Origin: Sindora glabra
Taxonomy: Eukaryota; Streptophyta; Magnoliopsida; Fabales; Fabaceae
DNA length: 64,000 bases
Direction: 5' to 3'
Assembly: GCA_020226215.1 (NCBI GenBank)
Contig: CM035235.1
Location: forward strand, 4,477,151 to 4,541,150
In this document: positions 26,620 through 39,546 of the stretch, one piece after another
Layout of the letters: each line of letters begins with the position of its first letter
Position numbering within the stretch: the stretch's first letter is position 1
Position numbers and translations under genes: made by a program
The notes under the pieces: model-generated
What the model saw: the letters and a program-made list of their open reading frames with translations, nothing else
The model's database searches: none
What the model was told of the DNA's origin: nothing

Positions 26620-26937
26620 TAATTTATTAATGACGGTCAAATCGTGTCAAAATTAATATTATTGTGGCAGTCAAAACTTATCAAAATTAAGTTATTTTTT
26701 ACAGCCATTAAATGTCACAAAAATTATTGTCTATGGAAAACAAGTGCTCTCCTTCTATCAATATTTTGACAGCCAAGGCCATAAATAATTAATTATTTTC
26801 AGTGGTTATTGATTGCCAATAATATAATTTGTGATAGCCTTTGTTGTGATAGTCATCCACAGCCAATTTTATGCTACAAAAAGAATTACCGCTAATTATG
26901 GCCATGGTCATCAATAATTGTGTAATTTCCTATAGTG
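26620..26937. mobile_element. CACTA-like right end, second element
   Basis: Ends TTTCCTATAGTG (26926-26937), the complement of a CACTATAGGAAA terminus. It is preceded by subterminal motifs (GGCCATGGTCATCAATAA, GACGGTCAA, CAGCCATTAA) like those of the element ending at 23020. No matching left end was found, so the element is partial or its other end has decayed. Confidence 0.5.
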
Positions 26938-27088
26938 TTTATTTTTAAATTATATATTTATAATTATAATTTTTAACATATCTTCATATAGATTCTTTTG
27001 TTTTTAAGAATAGAAAAAGGGAAAATGTTTTTAAAAGCAATAAACAAACAAATTTTTAAACTTTATGTATATGCGATTTTTTTTCACT

Positions 27089-27364
27089 TAGGCTTTATTT
27101 ATTTCTGAAAAATATTTTTTATAAAATATAATTATAAAATTATAAGTTAACAAAAGTATTTTATTTGTTTAATATTAAATATAAAATTTTTGAGAAAGAT
27201 AATTTCCTCTTTCTCAAAGAAGATTTTTTTTTTCATTATTACGGCTTTGATAACATTTTTTTAAAATTACAAATACAAGTGGCATGTTACGCTTATATGA
27301 ATGTACAAGCAAATAATATTTTCTTATAAAAAATAATTTTTGATGAAATAAATGAAAACTTAAT
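27089..27364. mobile_element. MITE, same family as in the unit introns
   Basis: Starts TTAGGCTTTATTTATTTCTG and ends with GATGAAATAAATGAAAACTTAA. Its interior matches 12636-12901. It lies outside the units. Confidence 0.45.
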
Positions 27365-27816
27365 CTATTTATAGTTTTAAGTATTATAGTTATCTACCTA
27401 TACTTTCAATTATTAATATTTTGCCCATCTAAATTATTTTTATTCAAAATTAATACAAAATTTACATATATTAGATGCAATCTATACTTTTCTTTTGATT
27501 CAACTTGACACTCACTTAAAATCAAATCATCAAAAAAATTCTAATTCTATTAAAAATTTATTTCTACAACTTAATTTATGGTTATTGAATAAATGAATAA
27601 GATTTTTAAATTTAATTAATTTTGAATGGATATCAAATTAAGTCAAAATTTTAAAAAAATAAAAATGATATATAGTATATATAAATTTTCTATTAAATAG
27701 TGGATAAGAATTTTGTTAATGAGTAAAATATTAATAATTAAAAATTAAAAATAAATGAATAAGTTGTAACATTTAAAATTATAACATGAATAAAGTGAAA
27801 GTAACAAAATCATTAA
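27365..27816. other. AT-rich intergenic sequence
   Basis: No gene or clear element seen. Confidence 0.5.
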
Positions 27817-27964
27817 GGGAAAAATTATGGTACACCACTTAATTAATGGTATACTAGAACACTATTATATCTGATTGTACATCGAGTGTACTTTTTTTAA
27901 AAGTCAAATTTTAAATTTATTTTTATAATATATCAATGATCAAATTTAATAGTACACTGATACA
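27817..27964. mobile_element. MITE, left part (right part 34146-34178)
   Basis: The left end GGGAAAAATTATGGTACACC and the reverse of the right end (GAGAAAATTCTAAGACACC, up to 34178) form imperfect inverted repeats that both continue into CACTT and GTGTACTA-type sequence. The two parts are joined once the LINE at 27965-34128 is removed, giving an element of about 180 bp. Confidence 0.5.
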
Positions 27965-28146
27965 AAAAAAACCCTAACAGACCTATTCTTTCTTGACGAC
28001 GTATCAGAAATTCTTTGATTTTCTTTCCGTTATCTTTTTGAAACTCTAAAGTTTCGAGGGGAGCTTAGTATCCATGTGGCTTTGGGGTTTTTTATTTTCA
28101 TTTTCATTCCAGATCTTTCTTCAATCCAAGTTCCAATTTCAAGACG

Positions 28147-29160
28147 ATGAGTGAAACCTCGATGGAAATAAGGTAGATTTCAAATGACGAGGAGGACCTA
28201 ATTACTAGAAGTAAGAAGAAAGCAAAAGGAGCAGAGGATTTGGAAATTCAAATGGATGACACGATGGATGAAGGAAGACCGGAGGAAAAGAGGGAGAGGG
28301 CTTTGATCTAAAATAAACAAAACATGTTTGAAAAATTACCTGACCAGATACACTAGGTAAACTTTGCAAGAAATTTAGTCTCATATAAAGATACTCTATT
28401 AGGCATAAATAGAGGAAAGGAAAAGGATGATGAAGTAATGATAGGAAAGGAAGATGATGAGGATAGTTTAGCAAATTTAGTTGAGGGTTTAGAGGATGAA
28501 AACATAAGAAAAGATGATGTGATTTGCCCTAATGTGGTAGTTTCTAGAGAAGAAAGAATAGAATTATGTAAACCATGGAAACTATTGCTTATTATTAAAT
28601 TGCTAGGCAAAAGATTGGGATTGAGATTTCTGAAATAGAGACTGCAAAGATTATGGGATATGCAGAGAGGTTTTGAATTCATTGACATGGAAAATGATTA
28701 TTTCTTAGTGAGATTCATGAATGTGTAGGATTACAATTATGTTCTACAAGAAGGTCCTTGGATGATTTCAAATCATTATCTAATTGTTCAAAGATGGAAG
28801 CAAGATTTTGATCCATTTGATGATGAATTCAAGAATATTGCCATTTGGATAAGAATTCCAAGCTTACCTATTGAGTACTATAACCATCATTTCTTATGGA
28901 CACTAGGTAACCATTTTGGAAGAACTCTGAAGGTGGACAATAACACTTTGAGAAGGGGGATATAGGAGAGGAGTTTGTTATGGAAAAGGCTAAATTTGCT
29001 CGGATTTGTATTGAAGTTGATTTGAGAAAGTAGTTTTTATCTAAATTCAAACTACGAGGAAGAATACATAGAGTGGAGTATAAAGGGCTTCATGCCATTT
29101 GTTTTAATTGTGGGAAGTATGGACATAGAAAGGAATCCTATCAACTTGGGCAGGAAATAA
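28147..29160 (+). pseudogene. LINE ORF1: DUF4283-type domain and zinc knuckle
   Basis: Fragments in several frames match the plant LINE ORF1. There is a DUF4283-like part (FEFIDMENDYFLVRF, then EGPWMISNHYLIVQRW and IAIWIRIPSLPIEYY, about 28670-28890) and a CCHC-like knuckle (CFNCGKYGHRKESY, about 29100-29145) in which the last cysteine has become tyrosine. ORF1 products bind the LINE RNA. In-frame stops occur, for example at 28964 and shortly after. A lysine/glutamate-rich tail continues to about 29890 in other frames. Confidence 0.75.
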
Positions 29161-29989
29161 ATGAGGGGGAAAGGAAGGAACCTAGAGTTCATAAATAGGA
29201 GGGTAATTTTGAAAAAAACAAGAACTGAAGTGGGGATTGAAGCTTTTAGGGCATGGATGTTAATGCAGAAGATAAAGGGTACTTATAGAATAAATGGAGG
29301 CAAAAATTTGTATGAAATAAAAAATCTTAATTCGAAAGAAAAAGAAGTAGGAGATATGCGAGAAAGAAGCAATAATCAAGCTTTTGAAGGTTCTAGATTT
29401 AATGTCTTGGCCAACATGGAAGAAAGGGTAATATGGTCTCTCTAGTAAGGGAGGAAACTCCTAGAAAAGATCTTAATAAACAAGAAGGAATAAGGGAGAA
29501 TTCTGGTGATTTAAAAGGGAGAATTCAAGAAGTGGAGAGAGTATCAATGCATATGAGCCCTAGTGCTAGGAGAGTATTGAAAGAGAAAAACATAATGAAT
29601 AAGGGTAACACTAACTTCAAAGAGCAGGGGAGAAAAAAGAATAATAGAGTTTTAAAGAATTAGTTTTGATTAACTAAATCTAAACCAATGATGGAAGCCT
29701 CACCCTCGAAAGGATTAGGAAGGAGATCAAGGTTAATCATGAACAATAGCTCTCCTCAAACTAATTCTGGAAAACCTAGCAATTCAATGACTTTGGAAGA
29801 AATTGAATTAAATAAAGGAGCTCCAAAGGAACCTCCTAAACCTCTAGATAAACAATGGTGTATGGATTACATGCGAAGGGCAAATTGTTAACTTCAGATG
29901 ATGGAAAGTGAGAAAGCTATTAAAGCCTTAGGATGTACCAAAACACACCTCTTATTGTAAGGGGTTTTCTAATTTCTTACACTTATATA

Positions 29990-32900
29990 ATGTCAGTTTT
30001 AGCTTGGAATTGTATGGGGACTGGAGCAAAATTTTTTCCTAGTCTGATTTATGATTTGAAGGGTCTTTATAAAGTCAAAGTGTTAGCCTTATTTGAAACT
30101 CGCATAGGAGATCAGAGAGCTGATATTATAATAAAGAAGCTTAAATCTGGTTCTGTTCAGAAGGTAGACCCAATTGGTTTTTCAATAGGGATTTGGCTAT
30201 TATGGGATGAGTAGGAGGTGAAAGTAGATATTTTAATGTTACACCAGCAATTCATTCATACTAAAGTGAGGTTCATTCAAGAGGAGTATGAAAGTTTTAT
30301 GACTTTTGTTTATGCTAATCCAAGAAGTCATGAAAGGGAGAATCTTTAGAGTTGTTTGAGGACATTAGCTTTAAATATTGATGATCCCTAGTTTACAATA
30401 AGGGATTTCAATTCATATCTTTCAAGTAATGATAAATTAGAGGGAGATGATCCTAATTGGAATAATATGAGGGAAATTTGCTAAATGTATTGAAATTTGT
30501 GGTTTGTTTGATATGGGTTACTCTAGACCTACTTATACACGGGAGAGAGCTGAAGTTAAAAAGAGGATTGATTGGGGTCTTTGCAACATTAATTAGAGAT
30601 TGCAGTGTCCAGAAGCGAATTTGTTTCATTTACCTCCTTTTAAATCTAATCACAGGCCGTTGCTCCTCTTTTTGAAAGGGGTAGAGTAAAATATTAGAAG
30701 AAGTAAGCCTTTTAGATTCTCCGCAGCTTAGCTCCTTGAAGATTCTTTTCAAGGAGTTGTATCGGAATCTTAGGAAGGATCAGTGGATTAGAAGAATACA
30801 GTAAATAAGTTTATACCTAAAGTGACTGATTGGTAGAAAAATGTGTTTGGTAGTGTATTTAAAAAAAAAGAAGAATAATGGGAAAATTGAAGGGAATCTA
30901 GGAAACTTGCTGAGCGGTCAAACATGTTTTTAGAAGACCTTTAAAATCAGCTCTGGAGAGATTATGAGAGGATTCTATTGTAAGAAGAAATCCAATGGTA
31001 TCAAAAATCTAGATGCAATTGGATTATGTATGGGGACAACAATACAAAATTCTTTCATGCTTCAACAATTATTCATCGAAGAAGGAATAAGATTACAGCA
31101 CTACAGGATGATAATGGTAATTAAATTACAGAGGACAGTAAGCTTAAGGAGACTGCAGTTGATTTTTTCAAAAAGCTCTATAAAAAGGAGTTTCAAGATG
31201 TAGATTTCCCAACTAGAGATGCATTTCCAAAGTTACAAGAAATGGCTATAAAAGAAATGAAAGCTTTTATGAGTCAAGAAGAAATTAAAAAGATTATATT
31301 TGAGATGAATCCCCACAAGGCTCCTAGACCAAATAAACTGCATGCTTGCTTTCTTCAAAGCCAATGAAGCATAGTTGGTAATTCTGTTTGTGAACTTATC
31401 TCAAACATTTTCAAAAACTCGGAGAAGGTGAAGAATATTAATGAAACTCTATTAGTTTTAATTCCTAAAGTTGAGAATCCTGAATGTATCAAACAGTTCA
31501 AGCCCATTAGTCTTTGTAATGTGGTGTACAAAGTAGTTACGAAGATTATGGCAAATAGAATAAAACCTCATCTAGCCCATCTAATTTCTCCTAACCAGTG
31601 TAGTTTCATTCCAGGAAGACAAAGTTCAAATAAGACAGTAATTGCCTAAGAAATTATCCACTGTATGAAGACCAAGAAAGGGAAGAAAGGAATAATGGCC
31701 ATCTAGGTGGATTTGGAGAAGGCTTATGATCGTGTTAGTTAGGATTTTTTGGAGGATACTTTGAAAGAAGCTGGTTTTCCAATTTTTATGATAAACATTA
31801 TTCTGAAATGTGTTTCTACAAGCAGCATGAGAGTCTTCTAGAATGGAAATCAAACTGATCCTTTCTTTCCATCAAGAGGTTTAAGGCAAGGAGATCCCTT
31901 ATCACCCTATTTATTTGTTCTTTGTGTGAAGAGACTAGCTCAATGCATTACTAAAGTTGTTAATTCAAGATCTTGGAAACCAATAAGGATTTATAGAAAT
32001 GGGTGTTCAATCTCTCACTTGTTCTTTGTGGATGATCTCTTATTGTTTGCTGAAGCTTCGCTAGACCAGGTAGAGACAATCTTGGATTGTCTTATACTCA
32101 TTTTGTAAAAGCTCTGGTCAGAAAGTAAATTTTGACAAAACTAAAATTTGCTTTTCAAAAAATGTGAATCATACAAAAGCAAGCCAATTGAGTTAGGAAC
32201 TTGGTTTTGGTATTACAGCTAATCTAAGGAAATATTTGGGGCTGCCTTTGCATCATGGAGGGGTCTCTCAGTCTTTATATGCACACATTATGGAGAAAGT
32301 TCAGAAGTGGTTCAGTTCTTGGAAGACTAGCACTCTTTCTTTTGCTGGAAGGTTAACTCTATCTCAAGCAGTCATCTCAGCAATCCCCATGTATTCTATG
32401 CAAACAACTCTCCTTCTAACAAGCATCTGTGAGGAGGTGGAAAAAAAGATAAGGGATTTTTTATGGGGTTCTAATGATGTTAAGAAGAAATCACATATGG
32501 TTAAATGGAATCAAATTTGTAAGACTAAGCATAATGGAGGATTAGGCCTGAAGAATTTGAAAATTCATAATGAAGCCTTCCTCATGAAAGTTAGCTTTAA
32601 TTTGATAACAAATAAAGATGAATTGTGGGCAAGGGTGTTGAGGGATAAATATGGTTGTGGCCAAGCTAAATTTCCTATAGTAGAAAGAAAGAATTCCCAG
32701 TCTAACCTTTGGAAGGGAGTTTGTAAAGTTTGGAATGAAGTGTCAAGAAGAATAAAAATGTCGATAGCTGATGGAAAGGGTATAAAATTTTGGCAAGATT
32801 TTTAGGTGGGAGATTGCAAGCTGATAGATGTTGCAACTAAGGAAATTCCTACTAATATAATTGATCTTACAGTGGATCAGTTTGCTAAGGAAGATGGTAA

Positions 32901-34094
32901 TTGGGATTAGTCCAAATTTGAGGAGTTTCTTCTTGCAGAATTGTGTAAAAGAATAGCAAATGTTCATCCCCCAAGAAGTAATATAGGCCCAGATGAAATT
33001 TCATGGTATCCGGATAAGAAAGGTTGTTTCTCAGTGAAGTCAACATATCTAGCACTAGCAGGAGAGGAGGAAAACAATAGAGATATCTAGCGCATAATCT
33101 AGAAATGGAAGGGGCCTAATAGAATTAGGAGTTTTCTTTGGCTAGTTGCAAATAATGGCCTGTTGACTTATTCTAAAAGAAGAAGAAGACATCTTTCGGT
33201 GGAGGAGGAGTGTCCCAGATGCCAGAAAAAAGAATCAATCTTGCATGCTTTGAGAGATTGTGACCACATTTCTTAGGTATGGCTAGGATTACTAAATCCA
33301 AAACAGTGGGAAATTTTCTTTTCTTTAAATCTTCTTGAATGGATGGAGTTCAGCATAAGGAATAGGATTGGAAGATTTAGAAATATGGACTGGGAATTAT
33401 TATTTTGTGTTATTGTACGGGAAATTTGGCTTAATCGAAATTGCTTGGTTTTTTATGAAAATACTGATAGAAATGTTGATTTAGAAATGAAATGTCTTGC
33501 TAGAACTAGAGAGATAGAAGGTACCTACAGAAACCTAGAAAAATCTAGACTAAAAAAGAATAGGGTGGAGGTTTCTTGTGGCTGGAAGTTTCCTGAGAAT
33601 GACTGGGTGAAGGTGAATTTGGATGGCTCATGTTGGGGAGGAGGAGAATCTGTAGCTTGTGGAGGGGTGATTAGGGACAGTGTAGGAGATTGGTTGGTGG
33701 GTTTTTCCAAAAACATTGGCAAAGGAAGTGTGATTTCTGCCAAGCTGTGGGGGGTGCTTCTAGTTTGAATTTAGCTTGGAATAAGGGGCTAAGGAAGATA
33801 TACATGGAGTTAGATTCCCTTTCAACTTTCCAACTGATCAACCAAGGTTGTGGTATTGGCCATCCTTGTGCATCCTTAATTAGACAAATTGAGGAGCTTC
33901 TGAGAAGAAATTGGCAGGTGAAATTATCTCATACTTATAGGGAAGGAAATAGAATGGCTAATTGGCTTGCTGCTAGAGGACATCAGCTACAACTTGAAGA
34001 ATTGCAGATTTTAAATGTAATTCCGAATGGCTGTGGGAGTTTATGTTTAGATGATTGTATTAGTTCTTCATTCAGCAGAATAGTTACTATGTAA
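29990..34094 (+). pseudogene. LINE ORF2: endonuclease, reverse transcriptase, RNase H
   Basis: Starts with the APE-type endonuclease opening SVLAWNCMGTGAKF and ALFETRIGD (about 29990-30110). The reverse transcriptase follows: LIPKVENPECIKQFKPISLC (about 31450), FIPGRQ (31604), RQGDPLSPYLF (about 31885) and the catalytic FVDDLLLF (about 32025), where the family has [FY]xDD. Then come the zf-RVT region (about 32740-33290) and an RNase H domain beginning VKVNLDGS (about 33607). Numerous stops and frameshifts interrupt it. The longest surviving frame is 32236-32805. The gene is dead; domain identity is clear. Confidence 0.85.
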
Positions 34095-34178
34095 TTGGGC
34101 TTTGCCCCGTTTTATTACAAAAAAAAAAAATAGTACACTGATACACCACTTGCTTAAGTGGTGTCTTAGAATTTTCTC

Positions 34179-34551
34179 ATCACCAAATATCAAAAGAAGC
34201 ACAACAGGGAAACGAAAGAGAAGTATCACATAGGAAAAGGAAAAAGACAAGAAATGATAAGATGAGGTGGGGACGTGAGCGTGAGCGTGAATGACCGACG
34301 GAATTTGTGGCTCCGAAGTCTCGACCTCCCAATATGAGTTCCTGTGATTGTTGAAAACGTAGTAGTGTTCAGGCAGCTGTGAGGAGTGAGTTGAACCGGA
34401 GTGATTCCACTTCCAGCTAAGTACTCAATCACCCCCAAGTACATGCCTTTTTTATTATAATTATTATTATTTTTACCAGTATTCGTCAATCTTCTCGTCT
34501 ACAGCCTTTTTATTATAATTATTTCCGAAAAGTTCCTTTTCATTTTTTTAA
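34179..34551. other. Unit 2 upstream remnant, partly GC-richer
   Basis: About 34260-34430 has a coding-like composition and an 87-codon minus-strand frame that I do not recognise. The last 60 bases match 4320-4370 upstream of unit 1, so this is the distal 5' flank of unit 2. Confidence 0.35.
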
Positions 34552-36804
34552 GGGAAAAATACACAAAACCTTCTCAAAATTCATATGAATGTCAATTTTA
34601 ATACATAAACTTTGAAACCCTACATATCACCCTCCGTAACTTTCAAAAACAATGAAAACGTTTAGCCCCTATTAAAAACTATGGGCAAAGAAAATATAGG
34701 TCGCTTATATTTAATTCTTTCCTTTCCTCTTGTCATATGCAAATTCGCTGTTATAGACATGGCATGTATGCTAAGTGAAGTAAAACCGCGATGCATTAGT
34801 AATAAATCTAATGCTCGTGTATAATAAATTTTAATTATTTATTTTTAAATAAAAATTAAATTATGTTAAAATATGTACATAATAATAAAAAATACATGAA
34901 TATAATCACATCTCTTCAGTCAAATTATATAAAAAATATATATATAATTTTATATAGAATAATAAAAATATATCGATAAAATTATTAATCTTTTGAATTA
35001 AAAAAAGTACACAGTAACAAAAGGAAATTAATATTTATCAAAGACAAGTTTTTATATTTATGGTAATTTAGTTTTGAATGTGTGTTAAATTGAGTTAAAA
35101 TTTGAGGAAGTAAAAATCATATAACACATGCAAGTTTTTTTTATTAAATTTTAGATAAAAAATATATTAAAGAGATAAAATATTAATAATTGAAAGCACA
35201 TGTGATTGAATTGTAACTCTTAAAATTAGGTAAGTTAAGTGAAAAAGGATAAAACTTGTAATTATGAACGGATAAAGTGTAATCTTTTTTTAGAAGTGTA
35301 ATTATGTATTCTTTAAAGAATTGGGGTCTCTTATTGAGCAATATGAACACTTTCCTATCTTAAAAAAGGAAGATACATAGTTAAATAACTAATTCACTTT
35401 ATATTTATCACTTTGGTTTTTAATTTACGAGAAAAAACACAAAATCTTCTCAAAATTTACACGAGTATCAAATTTGGTATATAAAATTTGAAACCCCATA
35501 AATCACTCCCTCAACTTTAAAAGAGGAAGCAGAAAATTTTCCTCTATTTGAAGGTTAACGGTAAAGGCCAAGGAAGCGTGTGAGTGACTCGTGGTTTATT
35601 TTTATCTTTTTTTTTTTAATGCTTTGTTTAATAAGCAAAATGGCTGCTGTGAGAAAAAAAAGTTATTCATTTCAATTATCATACTTTTAAGTACCAATTT
35701 TTTTATCACAATGTACAATACTAATATATAATTCTTTCGTTTATATAGAAATACATAAAATTTTTCTATCAAAAATATTTTTTGATAAATAAATGAAATC
35801 TTAATTTAATTTCTAATAGAATTATATAAATCTAGAAGAGGGATTCAACTGTGTCCACCACCTTAGTTGTAGCCATAAATTAAAATCAAAGTGATAAATA
35901 TAAAGTGAATTAATTATTCAACCATGTATAGAATCCTTTTTCTTTTTAAGATAGGAAAGTGTTCGCTATTGCTCAATGAGAGACATAATGCTTTGAAGAA
36001 TATATAATTACACTTTTTGGTAAAAGATTACACTTTACTCATTCGTAGTTATTAGTTTCATCATTTTTTATTTAATTTATATAATTTTAAGTGTTAAAAT
36101 TTACTTATTTGTGTATTCATTTGTTGACATTTTATTCATGTAAATTATTTTTTGCCTAAAATTTTATTAAAAAAATTACATAAATTACATGTGATATTTA
36201 CTTCTCCAAATTTTAATTCAATTTGACATTTATTTAGAATCAAATTACTATAAATATAAAAACTTACGCTTCATAGATAATATTGTACTTTTGTTTCTTC
36301 TTTTAACATACAGTATTTTTAATTCAATAGATATAATTTGCCAAAAAGATTAATAATTTTATTCATATATTTTTTTTATAAATGAAATATATATTTTTTA
36401 TTTTTTATATAATTTGACTGAAAAGACATGATTATATCCATGCATTTATTTATTATTATGTACATATTTTAAAATAATTTATTTTCATTTAAAAATAAAT
36501 AAATAAAATTTATTACATACGAGTATTAGATTTTTTTTTTTTATGGTTAGTGTAACGTGGTTTTATATTTCATTTAAAGACTTCATTGCATGCCTTTTCT
36601 GTAATAGCGGTTTTGCATATTAGACTGGAGAAAAGAAGAGAATTAAGATATAAGTGACTTATATTTGCTTTACTGTTAGTTTTTAACAGGGCTAAACATT
36701 TTCATTGTTTTTGAAAGTTGAGGCGGATAATATGTAGGGTTTCAAATTTTATGTACTAAAGTTCACATTTATGTAAACTTTGACGATTTTTTTTCATTTT
36801 CCCC
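34552..36804. mobile_element. Foldback element with long inverted arms
   Basis: The left arm (about 34552-35420) and right arm (about 35880-36804) are reverse complements of each other with moderate divergence. For example, AACACTTTCCTATCTTAAAA at 35347 returns inverted at about 35940-35960. The ends are GGGAAAA and TTTTCCCC, and the 9-base flanks TTTTTTTAA / TTGATTTAA match at 7 of 9. The 460-bp centre starts with a further copy of the arm's outer sequence (from about 35426), which suggests a nested insertion of the same family. No protein is encoded. A Mutator-like foldback element fits best. Confidence 0.6.
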
Positions 36805-37521
36805 TTGATTTAATTAAATTATTATTCACATAATGCCATAGAAATTCAATGCCAGTGAAGTATCAAGCATAGCTTAATCTTAATTGGAATAGGCATATTT
36901 AGTTTTGGTAAAGAAAATTATCAGATATTAGTAACGAAAAATCTAAAGTCATGAAAGATAATGCATATAGTTTGTATTGTCCTTTTTGCACGATACCCCT
37001 TTATATGTCTACATCTGAGATGTAGGAACCTCTCCTTATGTATTGATTAACGATGAACTATGAATCTCATTTACTTACCGTCAATAAGGTAACATAAGTA
37101 GGTTTTTACTGACAAAGTTGCCTGGATATGAACTTACCAGTGTTAAATTTTGCAATGAACGAAAACCGAGCTGTTTATCATTTTTATGCAATTATTGGTC
37201 ACTGAGTCTTTCTTGGTGGCAACAGGCAATTTATAACCATTTGAAGACAACTTCTTCCTGAAACCTCAAAATCGAAGTACAATTGTTGAAACATCTACTG
37301 AAGTGTGAAGCTGAAGAAAGAATGATTCTACTTCCCAGTAAGTTTGTTTTCAAAATTTTTGGCATCTTTCTTTAGTAAAATGTTTAGTGATAAATTTGTT
37401 CTTATTGGTCACTCTTATTATTAATGAACACAACGATATCACCTATTTTAGTTAATTCAATAATGTCAATGACTGAAGAGTATGAAAATTTTTTCATTCG
37501 TCATCGTATAATTGATTAGTT
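36805..37521 (+). repeat. Unit 2 duplicated 5' flank and 5' exon
   Basis: Homologous to 4958-5269 plus 8821-9258 (unit 1) and to 44448-45220 (unit 3). It includes the conserved 16-nt ATG piece (37322-37337), the GTAAGT donor (37338) and the acceptor ATTAG before the ATG at 37522. In unit 2 a TGA interrupts the frame upstream of that ATG. The gag-only LTR element is absent here. Confidence 0.7.
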
Positions 37522-38292
37522 ATGAGCATTTGGATGTCCATAGAAGGGCATAGAAACCTTGTTCAAGTGGTTCCAGATCCACTGCAGAAATTGTGGAACA
37601 AATATGAGCTCTGAGGAGTGGTCGTCATCAGTCTTGTATCACAAATCATATTAACAGTGTTTGGAAATCGTATGAAATTCGAACCTAATATTTGGAGACG
37701 GCCAATTGTCTGGGCTGCCTACATGGTAGCAGACTGGGTGCCAACCCTTGCATTGGGTGTCATCACTAGTACGCTTGGTGACTACTATGGCGAGAGTAAT
37801 GGTGGACACGAGGATATGAATCCACAGCTGATTGCATTTTGGGCTCCATTTTTCTGGTACACCTTGGTGGTCCAGACACAATGACTGCATATTCATTGGA
37901 AGACAACGAGTTGTGGCGAAGGTACTTGGTTAGTTTGGTGGTCCCAACAGGGGTGACTATTTACGTAATTCTAGTGTCTTGGAACAACACTAGTTCTCTT
38001 TCTTATCTCAGCATTCCCATGCTTATAGTTGGGTTTATCAAGTATGGGGAGAGGATCTGGTCTCTTTACTCTGCGAATATCGACCATCTTCGTGATTCTA
38101 TGCTTTCATGGAAAAGTGATACTTCTCGTAATAATTTTATTGCTTATGCCGAATTTTCTTCGTTCATGGATGTCTTTATAAGCCCTTTTGTGGATCTGGT
38201 GTTGACTCCAAGTGAAATAATTGATCTACAATGGGATCGTCATCATCTTTCTGCTTATGAAAAAGCAAAGAGACGACTGGGATGGATGTATG
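37522..38292 (+). pseudogene. Unit 2 DUF4220/DUF594 gene, 5' part
   Basis: Corresponds to residues 1 to about 255 of the unit 3 protein. TGA at 37612-37614 replaces the arginine codon 31 (CGA in unit 3), and one T is lost from a T-run near 37850, shifting the frame. FWAPFF and HLGGPDTMTAYSLEDNELWR are still readable across the two frames. The copy is cut at 38292 by the copia insertion and continues at 42984. From 38100 on it is closer to unit 4 than to unit 3. Confidence 0.88.
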
Positions 38293-38638
38293 TGTAATGA
38301 TTTAACTAAGAGGAAGAGAACTTTTGTAAAATGAAAGAATCAGATAACTGAAAGAGTATGTATTTTATTAAATAATGATCAACTTAAATACAAGAGTCTG
38401 TAATAGAAAAAAAATAACAACCTTCCTAAACTTTAGCTACTGGCTGTAATAACTAATAAATAACAGAAAATCAAAACAAATCTCCTAAAGACTTGGTAAA
38501 AGATTGAGAGCTGATCATGCAACTTTGAATTTGTCAAATACAGCCTTTGCAACCTTAATCCATGTGTGCAGCCACTTCTGCTATCCACATCAGTAGCCAT
38601 ATCAGCAAATTTGCAGCTACTAATGCACACATTCAACA
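38293..38638 (-). repeat. 3' LTR of the copia element
   Basis: 346-bp direct repeat of 42639-42983. A polypurine tract (CAAGGAGAAG on the minus strand, 38639-38648) lies directly next to it. Confidence 0.93.
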
Positions 38639-39398
38639 CTTCTCCTTGTAGCAGTAGGTGGAGATTCCAAGTTTCTCTCTTAGAAACTCAAACTTGCTTT
38701 TAGGAAGAGCTTTAGTAAATATATCAGCAACTTGATCTTCTAATTTACAGTAAATCAAGTGGATTTCTCCTTCTTTCTGAATTTCTCTTAGGAAATAAAA
38801 TTTGATCATGAAATGCTTTGTCTTTCCATGAAATACTGGATTTATGGAAATTGAGATGGCAGCTTGATTGTCAACAAAGATTTGAGTTGATTCTTGCAAT
38901 CCAAACACAAATCCTGAATTATTTTCCTTAACCAGATGGCTTGATTTGCTGCAGCTATAGCAACAATGAATTCAGCTTTTGCAGTACTTTGAGCAACAAT
39001 TTCTTGCTTCTTTGAGCACCAATTTATCATACTTGATCCAAGACTGAAGCAAAAACTAGTTGTACTCTTCATATCATCAACTGAACCTGCCTAATCACTG
39101 TCAAAAAAACCAACTAGTTGAATTGATCACTCTTAGCATACCTGATTCCATAATCAACAGTCCCTTTAATATATCTAACTATTCTCTTAGCAACCTGCAT
39201 GTGTTCTTCTCTTGCACAATGCATAAACCTTGAGAGGAGACTTACAGCCTGCACTATGTTACGTCTAGAAGCAATAAGGTACATGAGACAACCAATTAAA
39301 CTTCTGTAGAGATTCTCATCCACCTTGGTAGTTCCATTATCCCTGCAAAACTTCACTTTTGTTTGCATAGGAGTTTCTATAGATTTGCAACTCTCCAT
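38639..39398 (-). pseudogene. Copia RNase H and connection region
   Basis: The minus strand first shows the connection part (YRSLIGCLMYLIASRRNIV, 39114-39398) and then RNase H. RNase H includes STAKAEFIVAIAAANQAIWL, FVDNQAAISI and the conserved C-terminal KHFMIKFYFLREI with DQVADIFTKAL. Stops and frame changes separate the pieces, at 39114 and in the 38842-38908 overlap. RNase H removes the RNA strand during reverse transcription. Not functional here. Confidence 0.85.
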
Positions 39399-39546
39399 AT
39401 GAAATTTCTTTAGAATCTCCTTGACATATTTCCTTTGACTAATGAAAATCTCATTCTTCTACTGCTTCACTTCTAAACTAAGAAAGTAGGTCATCAATCC
39501 CAAGTCTGTCATCTCAAACTCCTTAAGCATTTCAGACTTAAATTAA

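Larger units (their letters stand above)
27965..34128 (+). mobile_element. L1-type LINE, nearly full length, decayed
   Basis: About 6.2 kb with ORF1-like and ORF2-like regions in the order of plant L1 elements, ending in a poly(A) run. It is flanked by a target duplication of about 17 bp (AATAGTACACTGATACA at 27948-27964 and 34129-34145). The 5' end lies directly next to the duplication, so the copy is probably not strongly truncated. Many stops and frameshifts make it inactive. Confidence 0.9.
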
